DNA from: a virus | IMG/VR virus record: IMGVR_UViG_3300028581_000026 | Coordinates: 1 to 64,000 of that record | Direction: 5' to 3' (one strand) | Length of the DNA: 64,000 bases | Made by a program: the position numbers and the translations under genes | Notes under the pieces: generated by a model | Told to the model about the DNA's origin: nothing | Database searches by the model: none | Seen by the model: only the letters and a program-made list of their open reading frames with translations | In this document: positions 7,811 through 16,537 of the stretch, piece by piece | How positions within the stretch are numbered: position 1 is the first letter of the stretch | Layout: each line of letters starts with the position of its first letter

Positions 7811-8178
7811 CCTTTATCTTTCAATTTGTTTAAGAATAATTTGAAATCTTTGATACCTTCATCATCCATTGAACGATGAATTGAACGAATAGCATCTTTA
7901 ATTGATTCTGGGTTATCTTCTAATACACCTTTAAACCAATTCATATTATCCCAATGTTCTTCTTTCCAAGGAAGAGTTGTTTTGTCAGTAAATTCAATAT
8001 CAAAACCCTCATAGAATGTTTCACCATCATCTTTATAGAGTCTGGATGCTTTCCATACATAATCATCAGTTTCACAGATTGATCCAATGAAATCAATTAC
8101 TTCAATTTCTTTTGTTTCGGTTTTAGGTTCTGTTTCTCTAACATACCAAACACCATTGATTAATATTCTATCTTCCAT
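7804..8178 (-). CDS. Hypothetical protein
   Basis: 124 residues, acidic with many aromatic residues (WKEEHWDNMNWF near residue 72-83). Its opening MEDRILINGVWYVRE is a recognisable phage start, but I know no function. The upstream leader TATAAAATAAAAATT resembles that of the next gene, 8221-8511. Confidence 0.6.
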   Translation of the reverse strand: MEDRILINGVWYVRETEPKTETKEIEVIDFIGSICETDDYVWKASRLYKDDGETFYEGFDIEFTDKTTLPWKEEHWDNMNWFKGVLEDNPESIKDAIRSIHRSMDDEGIKDFKLFLNKLKDKGW

Positions 8179-8220
8179 AATTTTTATTTTATATTTTTTT
8201 TGTGAACCAATAATAACAAA

Positions 8221-8511
8221 TTACCATCCTTCTTCCTTTAATCTTTTTGTATTTTCATCAAGAGTTTCAATTATCTTTTCAAGAGTTTTACCAGATGGAT
8301 CTGTTGTTTCAAGCCTTAGTATTTGAGAAATGACAGATTCAACTAAAAGATTCAATCCCCAACCTGAACTACATTTATCAGCTTCACGCCCAAACATTTC
8401 AATAAATTTATCCTAAACGGATTCTCTTAAAGGAAAATCTCCTCCAAAAGGAACTCCATTTCTATCTATTGCTCCTATAATACAATACCAAAATTCTAAT
8501 TTTTCTTCCAT
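8221..8511 (-). CDS. Small protein interrupted by an in-frame TAG
   Basis: ATG at 8511 opens a frame encoding 32 residues ending LRESV, then TAG at 8413-8415, then 63 residues beginning DKFIEMFGREADKCSSGWG and ending with TAA at 8221-8223. Amphipathic character and codon use continue across the TAG. The combined 96-codon product is a plausible single protein of unknown function. Nonsense mutation, sequence error or TAG read as an amino acid are all possible. Confidence 0.5.
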
Positions 8512-8590
8512 AATTTTTATTTTATATTTTTTTGTAGTCCATAAATCAAATACCTTTCATAAACCCATTTAGTTCCAAGAACTAAAACTT

Positions 8591-8869
8591 TTATTCAGAT
8601 TTTATTTTCTCCAAGATATATTTTGAATTATTTGTGTCAAACTTTAACACATTACCATCATATTCAAATGAGGTTATCTCTGTGGTTAACCAGGTGTATG
8701 TGAATAAATGGGGTTCAAGAATAACTGATCTTCCTATTGCTGGTTCATCGTGAACTTTGGAGAATCTTCCATCTTCATCCCACTCAACGAATTTAACAAC
8801 TCTACCACCAAGAATTCTATTATCTTTTTCCCTGGTTAATTTGTATGTATCACTAGTTAGTTTATTCAT
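8591..8869 (-). CDS. Conserved phage protein, GRVVKFVEWDEDGRF family
   Basis: 92 residues. RVVKFVEWDEDGRFSKVHDE, PAIGRSVILEP and YTWLTTEITSF are block motifs seen in a small family of Bacteroidota phage proteins. No catalytic residues are evident. The start overlaps the stop of 8862-9047. Confidence 0.65.
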   Translation of the reverse strand: MNKLTSDTYKLTREKDNRILGGRVVKFVEWDEDGRFSKVHDEPAIGRSVILEPHLFTYTWLTTEITSFEYDGNVLKFDTNNSKYILEKIKSE

Positions 8870-9047
8870 AATCTTCTTCTATTTTTTCAATGTTTGTTAT
8901 TATGGTAAAGTTAATCGGAAAACAAGCAACGGTTTCATCTTTATACCAAAATCTATAGAGACCATTAATTGCTTCAAAATTACCAGCAAAAACTTTGAAG
9001 CTCTTAGTATTGTCTCCTACTATAACGGATATCTCAAATTTGTTCAT
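8862..9047 (-). CDS. Small hypothetical protein
   Basis: 61 residues with a beta-hairpin-like pattern (FEISVIVGDN, SFKVFAGNFEAINGLYRFW) and an acidic C-terminus. Nothing recognised. It overlaps the downstream gene 8591-8869 by 8 bp, which supports expression as part of the same operon. Confidence 0.6.
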   Translation of the reverse strand: MNKFEISVIVGDNTKSFKVFAGNFEAINGLYRFWYKDETVACFPINFTIITNIEKIEEDYE

Positions 9048-9059
9048 AGTTGTATTTTT

Positions 9060-9620
9060 TTAATATATATAATTTCCAACCCATTCAAATTTAGTTTCCA
9101 TTTTAAATTCAAAACCAATTGGATATTTTGTTAAGGTTTTTAACTCCTGTTCATAAAACCATTCTTGTCTTTCCTCGTAGTCCATATCTTTCCAATTTGA
9201 TGGATAATTTTCTTCATATCCATTTCTATCAGAACCATTATATCTTTCTCTAAGTTCCCAACCCCTTGAAAATATTTTCCGTAAATCTTCTTCTGTGTAT
9301 TTGTATTTCTCCTTGGCTTTCTTATAACCAATCATAAGAATATTGGAAATTGATTTGTTACAACTTTCGGAAATTGATTTCTCATATTCATCTTCTTGAA
9401 GTGGTGGAAGTAGTGGAATGTTTTTCAAATTATTGGCACTTAATGGTAAATGTGCCAATATTTTTTTATGGACTAGGGGATGTATATCGTTTAATGTGTC
9501 AATCTGTTCCAATCCATTTGTACCATCCACATAAGTTTCCAATACTATATCCCCTTCTTTAATTTCTGAATCATCCACAACAAGTAGATAGTTTTCTGTT
9601 TTAATTATATCGTATTTCAT
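9060..9620 (-). CDS. Conserved Bacteroidota-phage hypothetical protein
   Basis: 186 residues. An N-terminal strand region (LLVVDDSEIKEGDIVLE, then KKILAHLPLS near residue 53-62) is followed by a charged helical domain with YTEEDLRKIFSRGWELRERY and a C-terminal YPIGFEFKMET segment. This two-part layout is common in phages of Bacteroidota and has no assigned role. Confidence 0.65.
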   Translation of the reverse strand: MKYDIIKTENYLLVVDDSEIKEGDIVLETYVDGTNGLEQIDTLNDIHPLVHKKILAHLPLSANNLKNIPLLPPLQEDEYEKSISESCNKSISNILMIGYKKAKEKYKYTEEDLRKIFSRGWELRERYNGSDRNGYEENYPSNWKDMDYEERQEWFYEQELKTLTKYPIGFEFKMETKFEWVGNYIY

Positions 9621-9621
9621 A

Positions 9622-9774
9622 TTATTGTTTTTTTAAATCAATTAATAATAATTTACCAATAACAAAACCAAGACCCATAATAAGAGTCTCCTGATAACCA
9701 CATAATTTAACACATAATATTACTATTGATACACCTAATATCATAGCTAAAACATAAATTAATAATTCTTTCAT
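9622..9774 (-). CDS. Small two-helix membrane protein
   Basis: 50 residues from ATG 9774 to TAA 9622. Two hydrophobic stretches (about 4-25, LIYVLAMILGVSIVILCVKL, and about 32-45) are separated by a short GYQET turn, giving a hairpin in the inner membrane. Size and topology would suit a small holin-like or superinfection protein, but nothing specific supports that. It sits first in the minus operon, about 20 bp downstream of a TATCTTTG box. Confidence 0.5.
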   Translation of the reverse strand: MKELLIYVLAMILGVSIVILCVKLCGYQETLIMGLGFVIGKLLLIDLKKQ

Positions 9775-9796
9775 AATTTTTGATTTTAATTTTAAA

Positions 9797-9804
9797 CAAA
9801 GATA
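9797..9804 (-). promoter_or_regulatory. Candidate Bacteroidota-type -7 promoter box
   Basis: TATCTTTG on the minus strand matches the TAnnTTTG -7 consensus of Bacteroidota primary sigma promoters. It is placed about 23 bp upstream of the first gene of the 9774-to-4883 minus run. No clear TTTG -33 element was found at the usual distance, so strength is uncertain. Confidence 0.4.
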
Positions 9805-9856
9805 GGTAATTGGTTTTATAATTTAAAATGTTTGGGGATATTTATTTTAAAAAAGA

Positions 9857-10222
9857 ATGAAAAGAATTGTTAGATTAACTGAACAAGATTTGGTTAGATT
9901 GGTGAAGAGGGTAATCAATGAAGATGACGATGAGAGTAAATTAATTGATTTATTAAGAAGTAAGAATATTAATAATGTTAAACTTGGATTAATGCTTTAT
10001 GATTCTCAGGATATTGGTGTTAAAAAGGATGTGGTTGATAAAGCTAAAGCAAATGTGTTAAGTATGTATCTAATTAATTTATCAGATTTAGAGGTAAATA
10101 ATTTTGCTGATGAACTTGGTTTTGGTGATTGGTTTAAAGGTAAAGATATTGACAGTTTAACCAAAAAAATTGTGAGATTTGGACATTGGGATAAAATAAA
10201 GATAAAAATATTATATTCGTGA
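9857..10222 (+). CDS. Tagged helical protein
   Basis: 121 residues on the plus strand, starting MKRIVRLTEQDLVRLVKRVINE, the second class of the recurrent N-terminal tag, followed directly by Asp-Asp. The rest is helical, charged and without recognised motifs. It is translationally coupled to 10219-10590 (the TGA overlaps a GTG start). Likely a head-packaged or scaffold-type protein if the tag hypothesis holds. Confidence 0.6.
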   Translation: MKRIVRLTEQDLVRLVKRVINEDDDESKLIDLLRSKNINNVKLGLMLYDSQDIGVKKDVVDKAKANVLSMYLINLSDLEVNNFADELGFGDWFKGKDIDSLTKKIVRFGHWDKIKIKILYS

Positions 10223-10590
10223 TTTTTATCAAAGATAACGAGCGTGATAAAATAATTAGAGAAATAAGAAGACGAGTTAAGGAACACGATAATAGAAAAT
10301 CAAAATACGATAAATACTTTGCTGAAAAGAATACAAATATTAGTAAGGGTAAAGAATTTGTAAGTAAAAAAACTGATAGTGGGATTAGTTTACATTGGGA
10401 TCGATATGATAATCAATATCTTATATATTTCCCAGAAAATGAAGTAGATACTCAAATATTACCTTTTGGTGATAGTGATACTGATTTAAGATTGGGTGAA
10501 GAAATTTTTGAACTTATTAAAACTTTGGAAGAAAATGGAATGTCATCTGAAAAACTATATAGATATGCAGAAATAGTAAAAAACAAATAA
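10219..10590 (+). CDS. Hypothetical protein coupled to the tagged gene
   Basis: 123 residues from a GTG start overlapping the upstream stop. Highly charged N-terminus (REIRRRVKEHDNRKSKYDKY), then HWDRYDNQYLIYF and a C-terminal helix. No tag of its own and no recognised family. It is followed by an intrinsic terminator, so the two genes form a bicistronic plus-strand unit. Confidence 0.6.
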   Translation: MIFIKDNERDKIIREIRRRVKEHDNRKSKYDKYFAEKNTNISKGKEFVSKKTDSGISLHWDRYDNQYLIYFPENEVDTQILPFGDSDTDLRLGEEIFELIKTLEENGMSSEKLYRYAEIVKNK

Positions 10591-10600
10591 CAACAAGAAA

Positions 10601-10627
10601 CACCCACCCTTTTGAGTGGGGTTTTTT
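10601..10627 (+). terminator. Intrinsic terminator
   Basis: CCCAC / GTGGG stem with a GC-rich base and a run of T (GTTTTTT), 10 bp after the TAA of 10219-10590. It ends the plus-strand pair before the convergent minus-strand genes. Confidence 0.7.
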
Positions 10628-10631
10628 ATTA

Positions 10632-10709
10632 TTAAAACTTATGACTCACCCCCAATGAAAATCCAATACCAGGATTAGTTTCAACTTTATATGGTTGGTT
10701 AAATTTCAT
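10632..10709 (-). CDS. 25-residue ORF resembling a beta-barrel C-terminus
   Basis: ATG at 10709 lies inside the last codons of 10699-11610 and runs in another frame to TAA at 10632. It reads GIGFSLGVSHKF at the end: alternating residues with a terminal Phe, as in the last strand of outer-membrane barrels. It may be the tail of a lost outer-membrane-type gene or chance. Confidence 0.2.
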   Translation of the reverse strand: MKFNQPYKVETNPGIGFSLGVSHKF

Positions 10710-11610
10710 TTAATCTATCTGTCAGTCTATCATTGTACAACTCTTCATCTATATCCGCATACCAATAATCATAAAAGCTTGGTATTGGTTTATCAATAGA
10801 ACCCTCATCAAGTAAAGCACCAAAAAGACATTTGGGGTCATCATTACAGTCTTCATAAGTTTCAAAATAATCATTAATATCATTATCACTAAAGAGGTCT
10901 TTTAAATCAATTTGCATTTTGATTTTCTCACTACTAAATTCAAATACATTACCCAATTTATTTAAAGCGGTTTCTAATGCGTCTCTCAAATATTGAGCAT
11001 ATTCATCACTTTCAATATCACTCATAGCGTCATTAATTGCATTTTTAATTTCGTCAGTGTCATCATATTGTTCAATCATTTCTTTCAAACTAATATTCTC
11101 ATCAGTTTCATTAATCATTTCTCTGATTTTACTTTCGTTATCGGAATCAACATAATATAAATTATCTTTCCAACTACCACCATCACCTCGATACATATCC
11201 CAAACATCATCACTCATTATTTTTTCATAGTAATATACTTTTCTTTTCGCATCATTTCCTGCTGGAGTTTTAAAAATATATGAACTATAATGATAATCAC
11301 CTCCCAAATAATAACCAATATCACTTGAGTCAAATTCTATTGTAAATGTTGTAACAAATAGTTTCGCTTCAATAATACCCATTTGGGCTAACTTACTTTG
11401 CAAACTTCTTCTGTTGAATAGTTTAGGTCTTTCATTGTAAAGTTTTCTTATTGTTTCGTTAGGTAAATCTGAAATTTTGAAATCTTGGTTTGATGCGTAT
11501 TCCGATCCAAAACCTTGGATTAAATAATCACCAGCTTCTCTAACATCAAATAATGGTAAAATATATTTGTGATATTCTTCTTTTGGTTTTGAATTTTTAG
11601 GACCTTTTAA
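10699..11610 (-). CDS. Continuation of the HCGR/SLR modular protein after an in-frame TAG
   Basis: Immediately after TAG 11611-11613 the same frame continues with LKGPKNSKPKEEYHKYILPL, matching the residues after the equivalent Gln in the intact copies (DGIxxQ-LKG). It then follows the family through GFGSEYASNQDF and RPKLFNRRSL, plus an acidic C-terminal region ending DRLNEI with TAA at 10699. An ATG-started product would begin only near 11403 and omit the conserved start, so this is best seen as the second part of one 1090-codon gene, 10699-13971. Confidence 0.65.
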   Translation of the reverse strand, partial: LKGPKNSKPKEEYHKYILPLFDVREAGDYLIQGFGSEYASNQDFKISDLPNETIRKLYNERPKLFNRRSLQSKLAQMGIIEAKLFVTTFTIEFDSSDIGYYLGGDYHYSSYIFKTPAGNDAKRKVYYYEKIMSDDVWDMYRGDGGSWKDNLYYVDSDNESKIREMINETDENISLKEMIEQYDDTDEIKNAINDAMSDIESDEYAQYLRDALETALNKLGNVFEFSSEKIKMQIDLKDLFSDNDINDYFETYEDCNDDPKCLFGALLDEGSIDKPIPSFYDYWYADIDEELYNDRLTDRLNEI

Positions 11611-13971
11611 CTAATATAATATACCATCTGTTCCTATAGATGCTGTTAAATGACTTCTGTTTATTTTAAATTTCCCACCTGGTAACTTTTTATCACTTCT
11701 TAATGAATATAGATATCCATATGAACTTCTTCCGCAATGTCCCATTCTTTGACATTCTTCATCTGAATTGTTTGTTTCTAGGTCAACCCAATAATATCCT
11801 TCACCATCTTTTCTAAAATCAATAATGATTGGGTGGGTTTCTTCATAATTGATTGCACCATCACCAATATTTAAACTATCGTGCCATATCTTTGCGTCTG
11901 TAATTATATCAGTTATACTAGTTTCTTTGTCGTAGTGACTTGTAATTTTATTATCTAAACCTCCAACACTTTTTGGCGCTCGATTATAATCCATTATTGA
12001 TACTAAAACCGGTATTATTCTTTGGGGATGTAATTCATTTATTTTCTTCTTAGCTGCATTTAAAACATCCGCTTTAGTCATACCATAATTAATTAAATCG
12101 ATATTGTTATCATAGTACATTTTAAGATATTTGTTAGCAATCCAAACAGAAGTTTTTCCACACACTCGGTCGAATGTTTCTGCTAATCCTGGTTTCATCC
12201 CAATTTTTTCAGTTAAGATTTTTAATCTCTCCTCTTGTTTATCTTCAGTTAATAATCCAAAATTTTCATTATATTCTTTCAAAATGTTTATAACATCTCT
12301 ATCACTATAATTTTCATTAATTGAGTTGCTTTTGAGCTTTCTGTCTAAAATCTTTCTAAGATAAAAATTGAATTGATTTCTATCTAAATCTATTGTTGGA
12401 TAAGACCAAGTTGGTAAATCAATTAGTTTATTATCTAATAATCCATAAAATACATCTGCAACAAGATAACCATCTTGATCAGAGTTCATTTCAAATTCTT
12501 GAAACACTTGTAATACAGTATCACTATTAACATTAACTAGGTTTGTTAGGTCACCTTCTATTATTATAGCTTCATCCCTTTGTTCATCATTAACATACCC
12601 ATAATGTTCTAAAGTTACAATCAATGAATCTTTATATTCTTCTCTTGCCGATTCTAACATAGTTTGTGTGGTAGCCTGTTCTATAGCATATGATATGTCC
12701 TCACGTATATCATATGATTCAATCATATCATTTATACTACCTTCAACAAATTCTTTGTTTTCTTTTTTAGCTAATATTTTTAAGAGTTCAATTATTTTAT
12801 TTTTATTTTCATCTCTAATATATTCTGTTGCTTCAAACCAATGTATAAAATCCAAATTATCAATTACAAAATCATTAAATTGTTCAAAATAATTCTCATT
12901 GTGAAAGGTTTTTAATATAACTTCAGATAAGTAAACATCTCTTTTAGTGTTATAATAATTATTTGAAATCTGTTGATACAATTTTGTGTCATTTTTAATT
13001 AAAGTATGAACTATACTATAATCAAAATTAATATAATATTCTGTATTAAAATTAAATCTACTTGTAACTCCAAGTTCTTGTAATTTTTTATAATCATTAA
13101 CTCCAGTATATAAATCAGGTCTTTCTTTGTATAATTCTAAAAATTCATTATCTGTTAAGTCAGTTAATTTGAAGTCATTCCCAGTCACATATTCTTTACC
13201 AAAATAATTAATGAAATATCCCCCATCATCTAATTTAAGTTGTAAAAGTGGTATGATATATTTGTGATATTCTGATTTTGGTTTGGAGTTATTCTTTCCT
13301 TTTAATTGATATACTATACCATCACCATTAATTGCTGCGGTTAAATGACTATCATTTAGTGTATATTTTTTTCCTGGTGCGTATTTGTAACTTCTTAAAG
13401 AATATAATGTACCTTTATCACTTCTACCACAATGTGACATTCTATTGCATTCATCTTCTGAATAATCTCCTTTTAGGTCAATCCAATAATATCCTATCCC
13501 ATTTTCACGAAAATCTAATCCTGGTATAATATTTTCTTCTTTTTCTTTGTAATTATGTTTACCACTATTTTTTTCCCATTCTGTTGCTAAGATTCTAATA
13601 TCCTCCAAATTTAATTTTTCTAATGATTTTGTTTTTCCACTTAATTCGTATGTAATATAATCTTTTATCATCATGTATTGTCTGTTTATTTCTTCATTTT
13701 GTAAATCAATGTCAGATAACGCGCTTTTAACTGTTGGATATGTATTTGGCATCAATATTTTAGAATAATATTCACCAATTTTATTAGCCATAAAAATTGT
13801 GTTGGATTTGAATATACTTTCAAATAGTTTGGCCTTGTCTTCTGACATTCCAAATACTTTAACCAAAGTATCAACATTTTTGGCTTCAGTTATTAAAGTT
13901 CCAAACTTGTCATTATATTCTTTAAGAAGTCTGACAATGCTATTTTCGTAATATTGTTCTTTTAGTTTCAT
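11611..13971 (-). CDS. Large tagged modular protein with two HCGR/SLR modules
   Basis: 786 residues before a TAG. The N-terminus has the tag-like SIVRLLKEYNDKFGTLITEA. Module 1 carries CNRMSHCGRSDKGTLYSLR and then HLTAAINGDGIVYQLKG. From residue 551 a second unit restarts with its own tag-like VINILKEYNENFGLLTED and repeats the core (CQRMGHCGRSSYGYLYSLR). It therefore reads as a fused array of modules with potential protease sites between them. The Cys/His/Arg...Ser-Leu-Arg core is faintly like the C...SxR core of PcfJ-like proteins; the function is unknown. It follows 13975-15801, a single-module paralogue, in the same operon. Confidence 0.7.
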   Translation of the reverse strand: MKLKEQYYENSIVRLLKEYNDKFGTLITEAKNVDTLVKVFGMSEDKAKLFESIFKSNTIFMANKIGEYYSKILMPNTYPTVKSALSDIDLQNEEINRQYMMIKDYITYELSGKTKSLEKLNLEDIRILATEWEKNSGKHNYKEKEENIIPGLDFRENGIGYYWIDLKGDYSEDECNRMSHCGRSDKGTLYSLRSYKYAPGKKYTLNDSHLTAAINGDGIVYQLKGKNNSKPKSEYHKYIIPLLQLKLDDGGYFINYFGKEYVTGNDFKLTDLTDNEFLELYKERPDLYTGVNDYKKLQELGVTSRFNFNTEYYINFDYSIVHTLIKNDTKLYQQISNNYYNTKRDVYLSEVILKTFHNENYFEQFNDFVIDNLDFIHWFEATEYIRDENKNKIIELLKILAKKENKEFVEGSINDMIESYDIREDISYAIEQATTQTMLESAREEYKDSLIVTLEHYGYVNDEQRDEAIIIEGDLTNLVNVNSDTVLQVFQEFEMNSDQDGYLVADVFYGLLDNKLIDLPTWSYPTIDLDRNQFNFYLRKILDRKLKSNSINENYSDRDVINILKEYNENFGLLTEDKQEERLKILTEKIGMKPGLAETFDRVCGKTSVWIANKYLKMYYDNNIDLINYGMTKADVLNAAKKKINELHPQRIIPVLVSIMDYNRAPKSVGGLDNKITSHYDKETSITDIITDAKIWHDSLNIGDGAINYEETHPIIIDFRKDGEGYYWVDLETNNSDEECQRMGHCGRSSYGYLYSLRSDKKLPGGKFKINRSHLTASIGTDGILY

Positions 13972-13974
13972 ATT

Positions 13975-15801
13975 TTATCTATCTTCAAGTTCATTTAATA
14001 TTTCATTTAACATTTCATTGAATCTATCGTTATCCAATTCAATGGTGTTTAAATCTGGTTTATTCCAATATGGTTTTGGGATAATGTATTCTTGTACTAA
14101 TTTATCAAATACCATATCAACATAAATTTCATCAAAGTCATATTCAACATCATCATATGCTTTTAAAACCTCTGGATTGCCCACATCAACCAATTCGGCT
14201 AAATCACCAACTATAGTAATATCATTTTTACCAAATATAATATGTCCATTATAGTAGTCTTCAACATATTTGTTAAGTGTATTTTTTAATGATTCTTTAA
14301 ATAAACCAAGACCTTTATCCACTAACAATTGTCTTTGGATGTCATATAAATAATACAATATACTCTCACCCATTTCAGTATCAATTAATAATTCTGAGAG
14401 TGGTTTGTTTTCATATTTTATTTTATCTTCCTCACTAGCACCTTGAACATTTACAATATCGTCAATAATCATTCTTTTCATCTGACTTTTAAGACCATCA
14501 TAAACATAATTATTTAATATATTTTCAATTCTGTATAATTCCGATTGTCTATTTGATATAGTCCCTGGTGAATAATCGTGATGAATGTCAATGTAAGATG
14601 CCATATCTTCATAATCATTTAACACTACTATTTCAGATAACATAATTTGTCTCCTACTACCATATCCTGTTCTATCGTAAGCAACTTCATCCCCATAAAT
14701 GTAGTAAGTAAGTATTTCAGCCCCTATTTCAATTTGAAATGCTGTTGGTAAATCTTCCGTTTCAATTTCAATACCTAATTCCTTCATTTTTTCTTTTAAC
14801 CTACGATTACCTTTGAATATATCCGGTCTTTTTGAATAAATCGCTTTCAAGGTTTCTAGTGGTAAATCTTCCAATCTAAAATCTTGTTGTGAAGCATATT
14901 CTTTACCAAATCCAGTTATGAAATATTCATCACCGTCATCTATCATATCAAACAATGGTAAAATATATGGGTGATATTCTTCTTTTGGTTTGGAATTCTT
15001 TGGTCCTTTTAATTGAAATAATATACCATCGTCCCCAATTGCTGCGGTTAAATGACTTTTGTTTAATTTTATGTCAGTTCCTGGATATAATCTGTAACTT
15101 CTTAATGAGAGTAATCTACCTTTGGAACTTCTCCCACAATGCCCCATTCTTTCACATTCTTCTGGGGAGTTATATGTTTCCAAATCTGCCCAATAATATC
15201 CTATACCATTTTGATTACGGAAATCAAGAATAATTGGATGTTTTTCTTCATAATCCATTTTATCGTCACCGATATTTAAGTTTTTGTGCCAATCTTGTGA
15301 TAGTCTGTATATTTCACTAAAATTTTCATTCTTAACACTTTCTATATTATTCTCTAGACCACCAATACTTCTTGGTGCTCTAACATAATCCATTATTGAT
15401 GTTAGGTTTTCTCTAGCCCAATTTGGAAAGACTTTAGACATTTCTCTTTTTGCTACTACTAATATTTCACTATCAGTAACTTCTTTTTCCGAAACACTTC
15501 TAAGATATTTAAAACTAGATTTCAGTAATGTGTTAGCTAATTGTATTGCTAATTTTTTCCCCACCTCATTGAATACCTTAGCGGTTTCGGGATTTAATCC
15601 AAGTTTTTTAACTAGAGTATTTATTCTTTCCTCTTCCTTTTTATCCTTGTTCTCATTTAATAAGTCATACTTTGAGTTATATTCCCTCAATAAATTTATT
15701 ACTTGGATATCTCTGTTTTCCTTAATCAATTTTGGTCCAAACTTATTATTATATTCTCTTAAAAGTTCAATTATCTTCTTATCTTGTGTTATTTTCCTCA
15801 T
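13975..15801 (-). CDS. Tagged protein with one HCGR/SLR module
   Basis: 608 residues. Two tag-like segments lie in tandem at the N-terminus: IIELLREYNNKFGPKLIKEN (about 9-28), then VINLLREYNSKYDLLNEN (about 34-51). The conserved core follows at about 210-340: DFRNQNGIGYYWADLETYNS, CERMGHCGRSSKGRLLSLR, SHLTAAIGDDGILFQLKG and GFGKEYASQQDF. The C-terminal 250 residues are acidic and helical. It is the intact template against which the in-frame TAG of the next gene can be judged. First gene after the divergent gap at 15.8 kb. Confidence 0.7.
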   Translation of the reverse strand: MRKITQDKKIIELLREYNNKFGPKLIKENRDIQVINLLREYNSKYDLLNENKDKKEEERINTLVKKLGLNPETAKVFNEVGKKLAIQLANTLLKSSFKYLRSVSEKEVTDSEILVVAKREMSKVFPNWARENLTSIMDYVRAPRSIGGLENNIESVKNENFSEIYRLSQDWHKNLNIGDDKMDYEEKHPIILDFRNQNGIGYYWADLETYNSPEECERMGHCGRSSKGRLLSLRSYRLYPGTDIKLNKSHLTAAIGDDGILFQLKGPKNSKPKEEYHPYILPLFDMIDDGDEYFITGFGKEYASQQDFRLEDLPLETLKAIYSKRPDIFKGNRRLKEKMKELGIEIETEDLPTAFQIEIGAEILTYYIYGDEVAYDRTGYGSRRQIMLSEIVVLNDYEDMASYIDIHHDYSPGTISNRQSELYRIENILNNYVYDGLKSQMKRMIIDDIVNVQGASEEDKIKYENKPLSELLIDTEMGESILYYLYDIQRQLLVDKGLGLFKESLKNTLNKYVEDYYNGHIIFGKNDITIVGDLAELVDVGNPEVLKAYDDVEYDFDEIYVDMVFDKLVQEYIIPKPYWNKPDLNTIELDNDRFNEMLNEILNELEDR

Positions 15802-15865
15802 AATTGGTTATATATTAATATAAATATTTAACTTATCATCTTATATTTATAATATAAAAAAAATA

Positions 15866-16537
15866 ATGAAACGAAAAGCAGATTCACTACTTGATTTTTA
15901 CTTTTATAAGTACTTAAAGGGTGGTGAAAAACAAATAGACTTGAATGGTTTTATTCTAACCCCAACATTTGATGAAGAAGAACAAAGAATAATTTGGATT
16001 CCTAGTAACCCAAATAAATTATCTTTTGCCAAATATACATTGTCATCCCATGTTGAAGAACCACTATTCAAGTTTTCTAAAATGGCTTATGACCCTGATT
16101 TTTTTGCCGATGTAGTGGCAAGACAACAAATTGATGTTGTACAGAAACTTTTTATATCACCAAAAGATTATGACATTTTTATGGATGAATTAAAAAAATT
16201 GGAGTTGTTTAGTTTTGAAAATTTTGAATTCAAGACCAAAGTATTAGATTTAGAGATTAAAAATGATGGTGGGGATGAAATGGACTTCTATGTTGATTTT
16301 GAAATATCAAACCCCATTGATTCCGAAACTGGTGAGAAAATAACTTTTACTGAATTAAGTGAAAGAATGTATGGTTTGAATGAAGATGACTCTTTTGTTG
16401 ATAAGATTGATATTTGGTTTCTTCAGTTTTTTGATTTTCTTTTAAAGGAACGTCCAAGTCTTGTGTGTCGTGATACAACTCCAAATTATTATCCAAATTT
16501 TTTAATGAAAAATGGTAGACCAATTAAATATTGGTAA
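15866..16537 (+). CDS. Hypothetical protein
   Basis: 223 residues, acidic and rich in Phe/Tyr, starting MKRKADSLLDFYFYKYLKGG. No recognised domain; no signal peptide. It is divergently placed from 13975-15801 across a 64-bp AT-rich gap that must hold both promoters, and convergent with 16538-17578, whose stop abuts its own. It may be distantly akin to the plus-strand protein at 30234-31055 (similar size and composition), but I see no shared motif. Confidence 0.6.
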   Translation: MKRKADSLLDFYFYKYLKGGEKQIDLNGFILTPTFDEEEQRIIWIPSNPNKLSFAKYTLSSHVEEPLFKFSKMAYDPDFFADVVARQQIDVVQKLFISPKDYDIFMDELKKLELFSFENFEFKTKVLDLEIKNDGGDEMDFYVDFEISNPIDSETGEKITFTELSERMYGLNEDDSFVDKIDIWFLQFFDFLLKERPSLVCRDTTPNYYPNFLMKNGRPIKYW

